From positions 44,547,037-44,611,036 of the forward strand of contig NC_057825.1 of NCBI RefSeq assembly GCF_910594005.1: a stretch of DNA of 64,000 nt, in the 5' to 3' direction. This stretch comes from Cervus elaphus (lineage: Eukaryota; Chordata; Mammalia; Artiodactyla; Cervidae). The position numbers and the translations under genes were made by a program. Below are positions 19,580 through 31,496 of this stretch, piece after piece. Numbering within the stretch: the first letter of the stretch is position 1; the number at the start of each line of letters is the position of its first letter. The notes below the pieces were generated by a model, which saw only the letters and a list, made by a program, of their open reading frames with translations, did no database searches and was not told the DNA's origin.

Positions 19580-22500
19580 ATAGTAATAGGATCAGACATA
19601 TCAACAATTGTGAAAGTGAAAGTTGCTCAGTCATGTCCGACTCTTTATTACCCCATGGACTATACTGTCCATGGAATTCTCCAGGCCAGAATCCTGGAGT
19701 GGGTAGCCTTTCATTTCTCCAGGGGATCTTTCTGACCCAGGAATCGAACTAGGGTCTCCTGCATTGCAGGCAGATTCTTTACCAACTGAGCTCTCAGGGA
19801 AGCTCTGTATTAACAATTACCTTAAATGTAAATGGACTAAATGCTCCAACCAAAAGACACAGACTGGCTGAATAGACACAAAAACAGGACCTCTATATAT
19901 GCTGTCTACAAGAGACCCACTTCAGACCTAGGGACACATACAGACTGAAATGAGGGGCTGGAAAAAGATATTCTATGCAAATGAAAATCAAAAGAAAATG
20001 GGAGTAGCAATGCTCATATCAGATAAAATAGATTTTAAAATAAAGACTGTTACAAGAGACAAGGAAGGACAGTACATAATGATCAAGGGATCAATCCAAG
20101 CAGATATAGCAATTATAAATATATGTATCCAACATAGGAGCACCTTAATACATATGGAAAATGCTAACAACTATAAAAGGGGGAATCAACATTGACACAA
20201 TAGTAGTGGGGGACTTTAACACCCCACTAATATCAATGAACAGGTCATCCAAACAGAAAATTAAGAAGGAAACACAAGCCTTAAGTTAGGTCTATCTATT
20301 GGAAGACCTATAGGACAATCCATCTAAGAACGGCAGACTACACATTTTTTCTCAAGTCCACACAGAACATTCTCCAGGATAGATCACATCTTGGGTCACA
20401 AGTCAAGCCTTGCCATAAGATTAGACATCAATTACAGGGGGAAAAAAAAATCAAAACCTTGTACAAAACACAGACACATGGAGGCCAGACAATGTGCCTC
20501 TAAATAGCCAAGAGGTTGCTAGAGAAATCAAAGAGGAAAGAAAAAAATATCCAGAAACAAATGACAATGAAAACACAACAACTCAAAACCTATGAGATGC
20601 AGTAAAAGCAGTGCTAAGAGGGAAGTTTATAACAATACAAGCCTACCTGAAAAAATAAGAAAAATATCAAATAAATGACCAAATCCTATACCTTGAGCAA
20701 CTAGAAAAAGAAGAACAAAAACCCCCCAAAGTTAGTACAAGCAAAGAAATCATAAAGATCCAAAGCTGAAATAAACTAAAAGGAAATGGAGGAAACAATA
20801 GCAAATATCAATAAAACTAAAAGCTGATTCTTTGAGAAGATTAAACAAAATTTACAAGCTGTCAGTCAGACTCATCAAGATAAAAGGGGAGAAAACTCAA
20901 TAAGATTAGAAATGAAAAAGAAGTTACAACAAACAATGCAGAAATACAAAGGATCATATGAGACCATATGAGCAACTATATACCAATAAAATGGACAACC
21001 TGGAAGAAATGGACAAGTTCTTAGAAAAGTACAACCTTCCAAAACTGAACCAGGAAGAAACGGAAAACATGAACAGACCAATTCCAAACACTGAAGTTGA
21101 AACTCTGATCAAAAATCTTTCAACAAACCAAAGCCCAGGGCCAGAGGGTTTCACAGGTGAATTCCATCAAAAGTTCAGAGAAGAGCTAACACCTATCCTG
21201 CTCAAACCATTCTCAAAAATTGCAGAGGGAGGAAAATTCCCAAACTCATTTTATGAGGCTACCATCACCCTGATACCAAAACCAAAGATACCAGAAAAAA
21301 AAGAAAATTACAGGCCAATGTCACTGATGGACAAATCTTCAAGATGCAAAAATCTTCAACAAAGTTCTAGCAAACAGATTCCAACAACACATTAAATAAT
21401 CATATGCCATGATTAAATGGGATTTATCTCACGGATGCAAGGATTCTTCAATATACACAAGTCAATCAATGTGATACACCACATTAACAAATTGAAAGAT
21501 AAAAACCACATGATCATCACATTAGATGCAAAGAGGGCTTTCAACAAATTTCAACACTGATTTGTGATAAAAAAAAAAAAAACTGTCCATAAAATCAGCA
21601 AAGAAAGAACCTACCTCAATGTAATAAAAGCCATATATGACAAACCCATGGCAAGCACTATTCTCAATGGTGAAAAACTGAAAGCACTTCCTCTAAGATC
21701 AGGAACCAGGGTGCCCAGTCTCGTCACTATTATTCAGTATAGTTTTGGAAGTCCTAGCCATGGAAATCAGAGAAGAAAAACAAATAAAAGGAATCCAGAT
21801 TGGAAAAGAATAAGTAAAACTCTCACTGTTTGCAGATAACACCACACACACACAAAAATATCTACTAGAGCTAATCAATGAATTTAGTAAAGTCACAGGA
21901 TATAAAATTAATACACAGAAATCCCTTGAATTCCTACACACTAACAATGAAAAATCAGAAAGAGAAACTGAGGAAACAATCTCATTCACCATTGCAACAA
22001 AAAGAAAAAAATATCTAAAAATAAACCTACCTAAAGAGACAAAAGACCTGTATGCAGAAAACTGTAAGCCACTTGATGAACAAAATCAAAGACAACACAA
22101 ACAGATGGAGAGATATACCATGTTCTTGGATTGGAAAAATCCATATTATCAAAATGACTATACTACCCCAAAGCAATCTACAGATTCAATGCAATCCCTA
22201 TCAAATTACCAACAGCATTTTTCACAGAACTAGAACAAAAAATTTCACAATTTGTATGGAAACACAAAAGACCCCCAAATAGCCAAAGCCATCTTAAGAA
22301 AGAAAAACGGAGCTGGCCCTGGCTTCAAATTATACTATAAAGCTGCAGTCATCAAGACGGTATGGTACTGGCACAAAAACAGAAACATAGACCAATGGAA
22401 TAAGAGACAAATCCATGCACCTATGGGCACCGTATCTTTGACAAAGGAGGCAAGAATATACAATGGAGCAAAGATAGTGTCTTCAACAAGTGGAAAACTG

Positions 22501-23357
22501 GACAGCTACATATAAAAGAATGAAATTAGAACACTTCCTAACACCCTACACATACACAAAAAAATCTCAAGATGGATTAAAGATTTAAATGTAAGGCCAG
22601 AAACTATAAACATAGGCAGTACACTCTTTGACATAAATCGCAGCACGATTCTCTCTGACCCACCTCCAAGATTAATGGAAATAAAAGCAAAAATAAACAA
22701 GTGGGACCTAATTAAACTTAAATGCTTCTGCACAGCAAAAGAAACAATAAACAAGATGAAAACACAACTCTCAGAATGGGAGAAAATAATTGCAAACAAA
22801 GTAATTGACAAAGGGTTAATCTCCAAAATATATAAGCAGCTCATACAGTTCAATATCAGAAAACAAACACCCAATCAAAAAATGCACAGAAGACCCAAAC
22901 ATTTCTCCAAAGACTTACAGATGGCCAATAAACCCATGAAAAGATGCTCAATGTTGCTCATTATTAGAGAAATGCAAATCAAAACTACAATGAGCTATCA
23001 CCTCACACCAGTCAGAACTGCCATCATCAAAAAATCTACCAAAAATAAATGCTGGAGGAGATGTGGATAAAAAGAAGCCCTCCTGCACTGTTGGTGGGAA
23101 CGTAAACTGATACAGCCATTATGGAAAACAGTATGGAGATTCCTTTAAAAACTAGAAATAAATCTACCATATGACCCAGCAATCCCACTACTGGCATATA
23201 CCCTGAGAAAACCACAATTCTAAAAGACATACGTACCCCAATGTTCATTGCAGCAATATTTACAAAAGCCAAGACATACAAGCAACCTAAATGTCCATGG
23301 AAAGATGAATGGATAAAGAAGTTGTGGTACATTTATACAATGGATTATTACTCAATA
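19580..23357 (+). pseudogene. L1 ORF2 (endonuclease/reverse transcriptase), heavily broken
   Basis: ORF2p supplies EN and RT activity for L1 movement. The expected ATG is ATA at 19580, and a Bov-tA splits codon ~10. The EN block 'TLNVNGLNAPTKRHRLAE' and the QETH motif (19909-19920) are readable. RT blocks include 'QSPGPEGFTGEFHQKFREEL' and 'FYEATITLIPKP' (20958-21395). The catalytic FADD is FADN at 21829-21840 (GAT GAC changed to GAT AAC), removing a metal-binding Asp. Many stops and frameshifts split the rest. The last ~40 codons are deleted at the AT repeat near 23357. Confidence 0.9.
19610..19807 (-). mobile_element. Bov-tA SINE, antisense, nested at start of L1 ORF2
   Basis: Complete Bov-tA with tail TGAAAGTGAAAGTTGCTCAG on the plus strand. 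TSD TATCAACAATT (19599-19609) and TATTAACAATT (19808-19818), 10 of 11 identical. Removing it rejoins the L1 ORF2 start. Confidence 0.95.
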
Positions 23358-23378
23358 TATATATATATATATATACAT
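23357..23378. repeat. (AT)n tract at a deletion junction
   Basis: About 10 AT units replace the end of L1 ORF2. The left flank 'tggattattactca' is ORF2; the right flank 'catggaagctag' is already 3' UTR. Confidence 0.85.
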
Positions 23379-23712
23379 GGAAGCTAGAAAACTGGTTACT
23401 GATGAACCTCAGAGAATGGACTTGTAGACACAGTGGGCGAAGGTGAGGGTGGGACGAATTGAGAAAGTGGCATTGACATATACACACTATCATGTGTGAA
23501 ATAGATAGTTAGTGGGAAGTTGCTAAATAACACAGGGAGCCCAGTCCGGCACTCTGTGATTACCTAGAGGGACAGGATGGGGGAAGCAGGCAAGTCTCAG
23601 GAGGGAAGGGATATCTATATAATTATGACTGATTCACATTGTTGTACAACAGAAACTAACACAAATTATAAAACAATTTTCCACCAATTAAAACAAAAAG
23701 TCAAATTCTCAA

Positions 23713-23890
23713 ATAGGGGAAGACATACCCAAAAGTACTAGATGTGCTTGCCTCTGGAGAAAGGGACGAGGAGGCAGGAAGGATGCTCTTTTGTATTACG
23801 AACAACCCTAACCAACACTATTGAATTTGAAACTATGAATACATATTATTTGTTTAAAAAAATTAAGTGTTGCTAAAAAAAATAAGAAAG
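23713..23890 (+). mobile_element. Possible old L1 3' end downstream of the young L1
   Basis: 'cttgcctctggagaaagggacgagg...ctcttttgtattacgaac...tatgaatacatattatttgtttaaaaaaatta' resembles old L1 3' UTR ends. If correct, the 14.5-23.7 kb L1 inserted next to or into an older one. Confidence 0.4.
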
Positions 23891-23899
23891 AAAGAAAGC

Positions 23900-26124
23900 A
23901 GAAATGCAGCCCTAAGAAATGGGGTCAGTTCTATTTTTATGGAGTTTTAGGGACATCTTTCATTTGAGACTCTAGAAATTATAATTTTCTTATTGCTTGT
24001 TAATTAAGTTTCTCCATCCAAAGGAAAAAGTCAGCTTCTGTATTTGGAAGGATGGGAGCCAGAAAATGTCCTGACTGTGGACCTTTTCCATAGTCAGCCT
24101 GGCCTGATCATGGAAAGCATGGCCTCCCCACGTCATCTGTGGGTCCTGGGCAAGTGGACTTCTCTAAAAGCATCTTTGGATGCCAATGACAGGGCTGGCC
24201 ACAGAAAGGATGCATATGAGATCTATTCTTAGCCCCTGGACTCCAGACCCCTAGATCACCTCCATGTCATCTCCTACCACTGCTTCTGCTGGAGCCACAG
24301 CCCTGAGAAGATCCACAAGAGGCTTCAGGACTTTGCATGGCTCAGCCAGCTCCCTCACCTCATCCAGGCCTCTGAGCAGATGTCAGCTGCTTATAAAAGT
24401 TGTGCCTGGTCAATTACTACCTGAGAACCTGAAATAGCCTTACAGTTCCCTCACTCGATTTCTCTTCCTTACACTTATTACTACTTCCCATTATGTGATC
24501 TACTTAATGTGCCCAATATGAGAGAGACAGAAAAGGAAAGAGGGAGGGAGACGGAGAGACTGTAATTCCTCCTCGTGGCCACAAGATGGCACTATTGCTC
24601 AGAGTCTTTACTTCGAAAAGTAAATAAGGGAAGCAAAATCTAAGGCTGCTTTGGGATTCCCAGCTTCCCCCTGTCCATCTGTGTTTCAATCTTCTTCCTC
24701 CTCTCCTTGCTCCCTCTGCGGCGCCCCACCCCCCACTTCAATACTGACTTACTGATTATTGACCTTCTGGTGGGCTTGGCCAATATGACAGCAGAGGCCC
24801 TTTCGTGACCCTTGGAACAGCAAAGATTCCTGAGACTGATGTTTGTCTACACAAAATGCAGTGGTTGGTTCATTCAGTATGACTAGAAAGGCTCAGTATA
24901 CCTGCTTTTATTCTCTCTGGCTCTTGCTGATACTGCCCGGGCCCTGGCCCACAGCTTGGCGGCTTCAGGGACAATCTGTTCTCTCACCCTTCCCCTTCTT
25001 ACCATGTTCGCCCCACCTCCCAGCACACCCATCTTGCAAGCTCCTGCCCTGAGATCTGGTTCTAGGGGGTCATCGGAATGACTCTAGAGAAACTGCAAAC
25101 ACGTACAGCCTGTCTCCTGGTGGGGTTTCTGAATTCTCCTTTGTATTTTAGCCTGAGGAAGAAGCAAATCAGTGGCTTGGGGTGGTGGGTGGAGCTTGCA
25201 GTATTTTTCTAGATTTTTGTAGTTGGGAAATAAATCTCCAGGGATGGTCAGGGTTGCAGGCTAATTCCAGTACAGCAGGATCGGGGCTATGAAAACATGC
25301 ACACAAAGGAAACTTCAAAGCTCTTCCTCGAATCTGAATGGGAAGGGGCCTTCGAAAGGTCATGTTAACTTTGCACCAAATGCCCTCTTGCTTTCCGATG
25401 GCCCTGCACTCTGCAGACATTTCTGGTCCAACCCGCTCAGTGGGGTCAGGATTCAACAAGACCCTGAAGACAAAGACAGAAGGTAAAGCCTAGAAGCTGG
25501 GGTCTGGGTCTAACTGTTCTCTGGCTTTAAATGCTAAGGCCCGATTTCCTCTTTGCAGACTGAGCTCCATCACTGAAGGCAATCACTCCCACTTCAATCC
25601 AGTCTCTTCCCCAACCCTGGTCAAACCCTGACACAGGTACTTTGCAAGGGGTGGTGAGAATTACTACTGTGGCTAGGTCACTTAAGGTAATAATTAGAAC
25701 AATCATTAATTTCTGAGGCCTAAGTGACTCATTTATCTCTGACATGCACAGGGATCAAAGCAGAGTATTTATGACTGAGAAACAAACCTCCCATTCTTTC
25801 CCCTGCTATAGTAAATAGTGAAGAGCTTCCAAGCCTGCCTTCTTCACCCATCTCTCCCTGGGATTTTGTCTTTAATGTTTGTGTACAAAACCAACCCGCC
25901 TCTCCCTCCTCTCCACTCCTCCGTTTTTAAGAACCATGGCATGTCAAGCTGCTCTTTGCCCAGCTCAGACTCTCGGCTGAGAGTGGGGGGTGGGATGCTC
26001 AGCCCTCCATCCCAGTGGAGCACACCAAACCCCTGACCTTCGGCAGGCCCGGGGTAGGTATCAGGTGGGCTCTCCCTGGAAATGTGCCATCTTGATTTTG
26101 CCGAGGTATGTACACAAGTGCCAG
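23900..26124. other. Unassigned, low-repeat DNA
   Basis: About 2.2 kb with no young repeat and no recognisable coding region. Purine-rich run at 24515-24560. Contains the CTCF-like motif at 24579. It is one of the longer repeat-poor stretches in the window. Confidence 0.35.
24579..24592 (+). promoter_or_regulatory. CTCF-like core motif
   Basis: CCACAAGATGGCAC fits the CTCF core CCASYAGRKGGCRS at 13 of 14 positions (A instead of Y at position 5). It lies in repeat-poor sequence. Binding is not shown. Confidence 0.45.
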
Positions 26125-26335
26125 TCAGTCTGCCTGGGTCGGCTGGAAATCTGGCCCCATCTCCTGTTTGCTGTGTGACCTTGACACACAGGTTAAGATC
26201 CTTAACCTCTTTAAACTTCAGTTTCCCAATCTCTGAAATAGGGATAATAATAGCATCTAAGGCTGGCTTATGAAAATTACCTAAGATAAAAGATGTAAAA
26301 TGCTTACTTAGTACAGAGCCTGATACAAAATCATG
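26125..26335 (+). mobile_element. MIR SINE
   Basis: 'gtgtgaccttgacacacaggttaagatccttaacctctttaaacttcagtttccc' followed by 'ctgaaatagggataataatagcatc' and 'gtaaaatgcttacttagtacagagcctg' follows the MIR core and 3' region. Confidence 0.85.
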
Positions 26336-26503
26336 TTAGCTACATGTCAGCAGCTCAAAATTCTTATTTCCAAGAACTTGGAGCTGCAGTGCAAACTGTC
26401 TTTCATGTTCTGATGTGGGCTCTAAGAAATGCTTGCTTGAGGCTGCATGCTCTCCCAGGCTCCCCCAGGACCCTGGACCACCACTGTGACAGAAATCCGA
26501 TCC

Positions 26504-26513
26504 TCTGTGTGTG

Positions 26514-26556
<43 letters not shown>
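26504..26556 (+). repeat. (TG)n microsatellite
   Basis: GTGTGTGCGTGTATG followed by a pure TG run of about 18 units. Confidence 0.97.
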
Positions 26557-26602
26557 TCCCCAGCCTTACAGAGGCTGTGAGATGGGCCCAGGTCATTTTC
26601 TC

Positions 26603-26793
26603 CACCTTAGCACTACTGACCTTTTTTTTGGAGCTTTTCCTATACATTTCAGAACATCATTTAGCACCATCTTCGGCCTCATCTCGCTAGGTGCCAGTAA
26701 CAGCCTTCTGGTCACAACAATGGAAAATGTCTCTAGACATCACCACGTGTCCTTTGGGGGCAAAATTGCTCTTGGTTGAGGACCACTGGCCTG
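26603..26793 (+). mobile_element. MER20 (hAT-type DNA transposon remnant)
   Basis: 'cttagcactactgacc', 'gctaggtgccagtaacagcc', 'aatggaaaatgtctctagacatcacc' and the end 'ttggttgaggaccactgg' follow MER20 order. Confidence 0.85.
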
Positions 26794-27142
26794 CGCAGAT
26801 GGGGAAGTGTGGGGGCCTCTCCACAGGTACCTGGCTGAGCCAAGGTGAGGTGGCAGGAATGAGCATGATCAGAGAGGAGGTCCTCCGGCCCCAGGCGAGG
26901 CTCAGGCGGACTCCGGGGACTGAGTACAGAAGGTAAACCTCTGTGGTTTTCCCTAATAAGGAGATGGCCTGGTTTCCTTAGGAGGCAATGCCCTGCTTGC
27001 ATGCGGACCTCTGGATTCCCCATAGCCAGAACTCAAAATTGTAACCCAGTCTGGCCCCAGGAGCCCCGGTCAAGAAACAGTGCCCTAGTGCTACAGAACG
27101 GTCACCGAACGGACAGTTCTCATCTCAGGACAGCGTGCACAG

Positions 27143-27345
27143 CCAGGCTGACCAGGTGTGAATTCCCACTCTGCTACTACTCACTGTGTGACCTTGGGCA
27201 AACTGCTTAACCTCTCTGTGCCTTTAGGATCCTTATCTGTAAAATGAAGACAACAAGGTTGTTATGAGGATTAAAAGACTTAATGCCCATAAAGTACTTA
27301 GAACACAGCCTAGTACAGAGCAAGCACTAAGTTTGCTAAATAAGC
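27143..27345 (+). mobile_element. MIR SINE, well preserved
   Basis: 'tgtgaattcccactctgctactactcactgtgtgaccttgggcaaactgcttaacctctctgtgcc' then 'atctgtaaaatgaagacaacaaggttgttatgaggatt' and 'aaagtacttagaacacagcc': nearly the full MIR consensus. Confidence 0.92.
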
Positions 27346-27847
27346 CAAGATCTGAAAGGCAGGCCAGGAGGTGCGGCTTCTGTAAATCAGAATTTGCCCC
27401 TGCTGTGACCTCAGGACATGCAGTTGTGTTTCTGGAGGTCCCTGGCCACCTGTGCCAGGGGTGAGGTAGAGAATCCCTGGGGCAGTTCCCCTGCAGAGGT
27501 AACTGTTTTTAAGGAAAGTTCATTTGAGCAGAGAGCAAATTCAGTGCAAAGAGTTCCAGAACTTCCCATTCTACAGGTCTGGGGATTAGAGTAATGGGAA
27601 AAAAACTTTTCTCTACCAATTTAGGGATTTAGGTTCAAGAGTTGGGGGTTGGGCCAGATTAACAGGAGGAAAGAAGTTTATGCATACCCTGAGTGCAGTG
27701 TAATGAGTAACTCATGAGGAACCAGAGGTAAAGGTTCATAGACCAACTTAACACAAGTGGGCAGCAGGGGGACGGGTCTGAATAGGGCTCTTCCCACCAG
27801 CAGAAACCTCTCCCCTATTATTCTCCCTCTCTTATTAACTCTATTTA

Positions 27848-28055
27848 TCCCTTTAGACTCAGCTCAAAGAGGACCACCTCCAAGAAGCCCCCCATCTGAT
27901 ACAGCTGCCCATCTCTGAGGTCTCACAAATCCCTACTATGCTTGACCACACTCACTGCTTGCTCCCCACTAGACTTGACTCTCCTTGAGGGCAGGTGACA
28001 ATCAGATTCAATATGCCTTGTGCACACTCAGCACTGAATATATGTTTGTAAGAAG
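27848..28055 (+). mobile_element. L2 LINE 3' end
   Basis: 'ttagactcagctcaaagaggaccacctccaagaagccccccatctgat', 'tagacttgactctccttgagggcagg' and the 'cactgaatatatgttt' end match L2. Confidence 0.7.
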
Positions 28056-28415
28056 AGGAGGTAGGGGAAAGGAAGAGAGAGACGATAGATGTATTCGCGA
28101 GACAGCAAATAACTCATCATCTCTCTTTCTTCCCTTCATTCCCCAGGAGTGAGGCTCCAAGTGGAACCAGGACTGTTGTCAGAACCACTCTCCTCTGTCC
28201 TCCACACCCCAAGCAAAACAAGCTGGACATCATATAAGTCTCAGAGACATCATGTTTGCTGCTGAAGTTGCACAAAAACGGAGGGTTCAGGCGCTGGAAG
28301 AGTGTGTGTTCCCAGAATATCCTGACTTTGTTGGAGGAATTTAAGGCTGATAACAGATTGAAAACACAACATGCTTGGGGGCAGGGGGATGGGATGGATT
28401 GGGAGATTGGGACTG

Positions 28416-28438
28416 ACACACACACACACACACACACA
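28416..28438 (+). repeat. (AC)n microsatellite inside L1 3' UTR
   Basis: A short pure AC run within the L1 3' end. Confidence 0.95.
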
Positions 28439-28648
28439 TATCTATACTACTGTGTATAAAATAGATAACTAATAAAAAACCAACTATATAGCACAGGGAA
28501 CTGTACTCGGCACTCCGTAGTGACCTAAATGTGAAGGAAATCTAAGGAAGAGGGGAAGGAAATCCAAGGAAGAGGGGATATATGTGTATGTGTGGCTGAC
28601 TGACTTTGCTATACAGCAGAAACTGACAGAACATTGCAAAGCAACTAT

Positions 28649-28855
28649 GTGTGTGTGCTCAGTCACGTCTGGCTCTGCGACTCCATGCACTGTAGCCCAC
28701 CAGACTCCTCTGTTCATGGGATTCTCCAGGCAAGAATACTGGAGTGGGATGCCATTTCCTCCTTCAGAGGACCTCCCCAACTCTGGGATCAAACCTGTGT
28801 CTCTTAAGTCTCCGGCATGGACAGGTGGATTCTTTACCACTGCATCACCTAAAGC
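28649..28855 (-). mobile_element. Bov-tA SINE, antisense, (CA)n tail
   Basis: On the plus strand: TGTGTGTGTGCTCAGTCACG, then the BovA body and tRNA head ending 'ccactgcatcacctaaagcc'. Nested in the L1 3' end. Confidence 0.92.
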
Positions 28856-28880
28856 CAACTGAACTCCAGTTTAAAGAAAG

Positions 28881-29509
28881 AAGAGGAAAACAGCCCATGG
28901 TGACAATCTCTGTGGGGAACTCTCGGGATCGAGCAGATTTCCTGAGAGCAGTCAGTAGTGCTGGGAGGAGGCTGAAAGTCTGTGATAGAAGCAGCTCAAG
29001 GCCAAGCTATGGGGTGACCCAGCAGGAGATCTGTCGTGGGAATCTCAGAGCTTGTAGGACTGCTCTGCCACTTCTGGGCACACATCAGACCTCCAGTTAT
29101 TCACAGACTTCTCTTCCCACAGGCATCAGGTTAATATTTTAAACATTAACTCTGTTTTGTTTTGCTTCCGTTTTCTGTTTGTTGAGACCACCTGTGCTCA
29201 GGAGGGGTTAGCCATACGCGTGCCATCTTTATTACCATATGCAGAGCTCACTATTGTCTTACTTGATATTTTGACCCCTTCATTCCATCTCCAACCTCAT
29301 TTTTCTCTTCTATCATTCTTTTTGTCCAGCCAATCTGTATTTCTATTTGTATCTAGGCCCAAGATTAATATTATTTTGTGCATATCTTTGAAAATATCCT
29401 TCAGTGGTCTTTTGGTTTACATGTCATTCTTTTCTCACTTTTTTTTTTCCAGTCAAGATTATGAGATTTTGAGATGGTTCCAAGTTAATATAAAAGAAAA
29501 AATGGACCC
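28881..29509. other. Unassigned DNA
   Basis: No repeat or gene recognised. A 139-aa plus-strand frame (29157-29576) is T-rich and hydrophobic, as expected from pyrimidine-rich DNA. Confidence 0.3.
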
Positions 29510-29865
29510 CTTATCTGCTGAATGGTACTCATCATTTTCATATAACAATTTATTTACCTACTTTTCCTACGAATAAGCTTCTAGGTGTTTCCAAATCTTC
29601 ACCATTACAAACAATTCTACAAGAGCATACCCACACATTTCTTTGGGGGCCTGGGCAAGAGAGTCTCTAGGCTCAGCATCCCTGAGTGCAGGGTTGTAGA
29701 ATTAATTGGTCCATATTCCATTTCACTTAACACTTCAATCTGCTTCCCAGAAAGACTGTACCCGTTAACATTCCCAGGAGGTTTTCTGCTTTCCTTCACC
29801 TTTGGTGGCACTTGATATCATCCAACTTTTTAACACTTGCCAATCTGGCATGTGTAAGACCCATC
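29510..29865 (-). mobile_element. Old L1 fragment, antisense
   Basis: 'ctttttaacacttgccaatctggcatgtg' with upstream 'tacccacacatttctttggggg...agagtctctagg' and 'cactttggtgg'-like phrases match antisense old L1 3' UTR. Confidence 0.5.
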
Positions 29866-30449
29866 TCTCCTTCTTAACCACATTTTCCTCCTGTCTTGGT
29901 CTCCTGCTTCCCCTTTCAAAGCCTCACATTGTTCTTTCTCACTGGCTCAGGGAAGGGATATGAAACCTGAAGTACCAGAAGGACGGAGGAGGAAGAAGTA
30001 TCTCCTTCTAGCTTTTGAGTTTCAAAATCCTTCACTCATGGGGGACCAAAGAAGTTTCAGAGCACAGAAAAGAGATTTAGGAGGAAAATATTATGGAAAA
30101 AAGGGGGAAGTCAAGCAATCACTTTGGCCCAGCCTGACCTAAACCATGATGGCTGGGCTGAGTGAAGTAGAATGTCAAAAAAGAAGGAAAGAAAAGTTCT
30201 GTGGTTTGCAAACCAGACACTGATGTTGAGGCAGCAGCATAGATACAGGAAGTGGGCTTTAAGGGCACTAAGGAGGGTCGGTGTCTGTGGTTCCCTAGAT
30301 GGTGTCTTCATGTAATACTTCTCAATTTGGCTAGTTGTTACAGATAATGTATTATTTTACCAGATAATAATATTACCAGATATTTTCATTTTCCCAAAAG
30401 AATCCAAAATTAGAATTTTTATGTGGAAGCTCGCCTTCAAAAAAAACAA

Positions 30450-31030
30450 AAGGTCACTGTGGGAAACTACAAACATATTTAAAGTTAGGCAAAAAAATAA
30501 AAATAAAGTTAGGGAAAATGGTAAAATGAACTTCCTTGTACCCATGACTAAGTTTCAACAGTTATCAACTCATGACCAATTTTGTTTCTTTTATAACCCC
30601 ACCCTTCTCTAGTCCTGGATGAGTTTAAAGTAAATCCCAGACTCATAATTTTCTTTGTAAAGATAAGAACTCACTTCTTTAAAAACCATAACACAGTATC
30701 ATAACTAAATAAACCATAGTAATTTTCAAATAGTCTGTCAGTGTTAAACTTTACAGTTTCTCATGGTAGTTATAAATGTTTATTTTACATTATTTTTATT
30801 TTTGTAATTTGTTTGAAATAGGATCCAAAGTCTATACAGTGCAAGTGATTAATGTTTTTAAGCTTCCTTTAATCTCTAGATTCACTCCCCACCTTTTTGA
30901 CCCTGGTGATATATCTGTTAATGAAGGCAGGGCATAAAGTGTTCTACAGTCTGGATTTTTTTGTGTCATTTAGTATGTTTCCTCTGTCTTCTGCATTTCC
31001 TGTAAATTGGTAGCTGGATATAAACACTAG
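30450..31030 (-). mobile_element. Ancient interspersed repeat, probably antisense old L1
   Basis: 'gaacttccttgtacccatgactaagtttcaacagttatcaactcatgaccaattttgtttc', 'taaagtaaatcccagactca' and 'tctgcatttcctgtaaattggtagctgga' form a familiar mammal-wide repeat layout. I cannot give a secure family name. Confidence 0.4.
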
Positions 31031-31270
31031 ACCTCTCATTTAAAAAAAAAAATGTTCATAATCTTTTCAAAAGAATCTTTAAATACTGTCTGAGCCAGAT
31101 AAAAACCTCTTGGACTGGATCTAGCCCGTAAGCTACTAATTTGCTACCCCTGTCTTAGATGTTAGTAGATCACAGACAAAAAGGTTCAGAGAACTTTGTC
31201 CTGAGCAGAGACCCCAGGGAGAGAACAAAATTCTGAGTGAACATGTATAGCAGACCTGTGTCTCATTTTC

Positions 31271-31496
31271 TGGGCTTCCTAGGTGGCTCAGCGGTAAAGA
31301 ATCTGCCTGCTAATGCAGGAGACACAGGAGATGCGAGTTCGATCCCTGGGTTGGGAAGAGCCCCTGAAGCAGGAAATGGCAACCTGCTCCAGTATTCTTG
31401 GCTGGAAAATTCCATGGACAGAGGAGCCTGGCAGGCTACAGTCTATGGGGTCACAAAGAGTAGGACACAACTGAATGACTGAGCACACACCCACAC
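31271..31496 (+). mobile_element. Bov-tA SINE, sense, 9-bp TSD
   Basis: Head TGGGCTTCCTAGGTGGCTC with A box TGGCTCAGCGG and an exact B box (AGTTCGATCCC), then the BovA body. Tail ends in a CA-rich run. TSD CTCATTTTC at 31262-31270 and 31497-31505. Confidence 0.96.

Larger units (their letters stand above)
14558..23695 (+). mobile_element. Near-full-length L1 with TSD, carrying nested insertions
   Basis: The L1 starts near 'ctggtgggagatggaggaagagtaagatgtggagatcatcttcctc', a typical cetartiodactyl L1 5' end. It runs through a long 5'UTR, ORF1, ORF2 and a 3'UTR ending 'cagaaactaacacaaattataaaac...aattaaaac'. Direct repeats AAAAGTCAACTTCTTAA (14541-14557) and AAAAGTCAAATTCTCAA (23696-23712), 15 of 17 identical, bound it. 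Inside are BovB copies at 14715 and 17497 and a Bov-tA at 19610. ORF1 lacks its middle. The divergence and nested younger elements show an old, inactive copy. Confidence 0.9.
28372..28880 (+). mobile_element. L1 3' UTR fragment, split by Bov-tA
   Basis: 'tactgtgtataaaatagataactaataaaaaaccaactatatagcacagggaactgtactcggcactccgtagtgacc' and 'gctatacagcagaaactgacagaacattgcaaagcaactatg' are typical L1 3' UTR. After the SINE the tail resumes 'aactgaactccagtttaaag'. A 22-bp unit (GAAGGAAATCYAAGGAAGAGGG) is tandemly repeated twice at 28533-28578. Confidence 0.8.
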
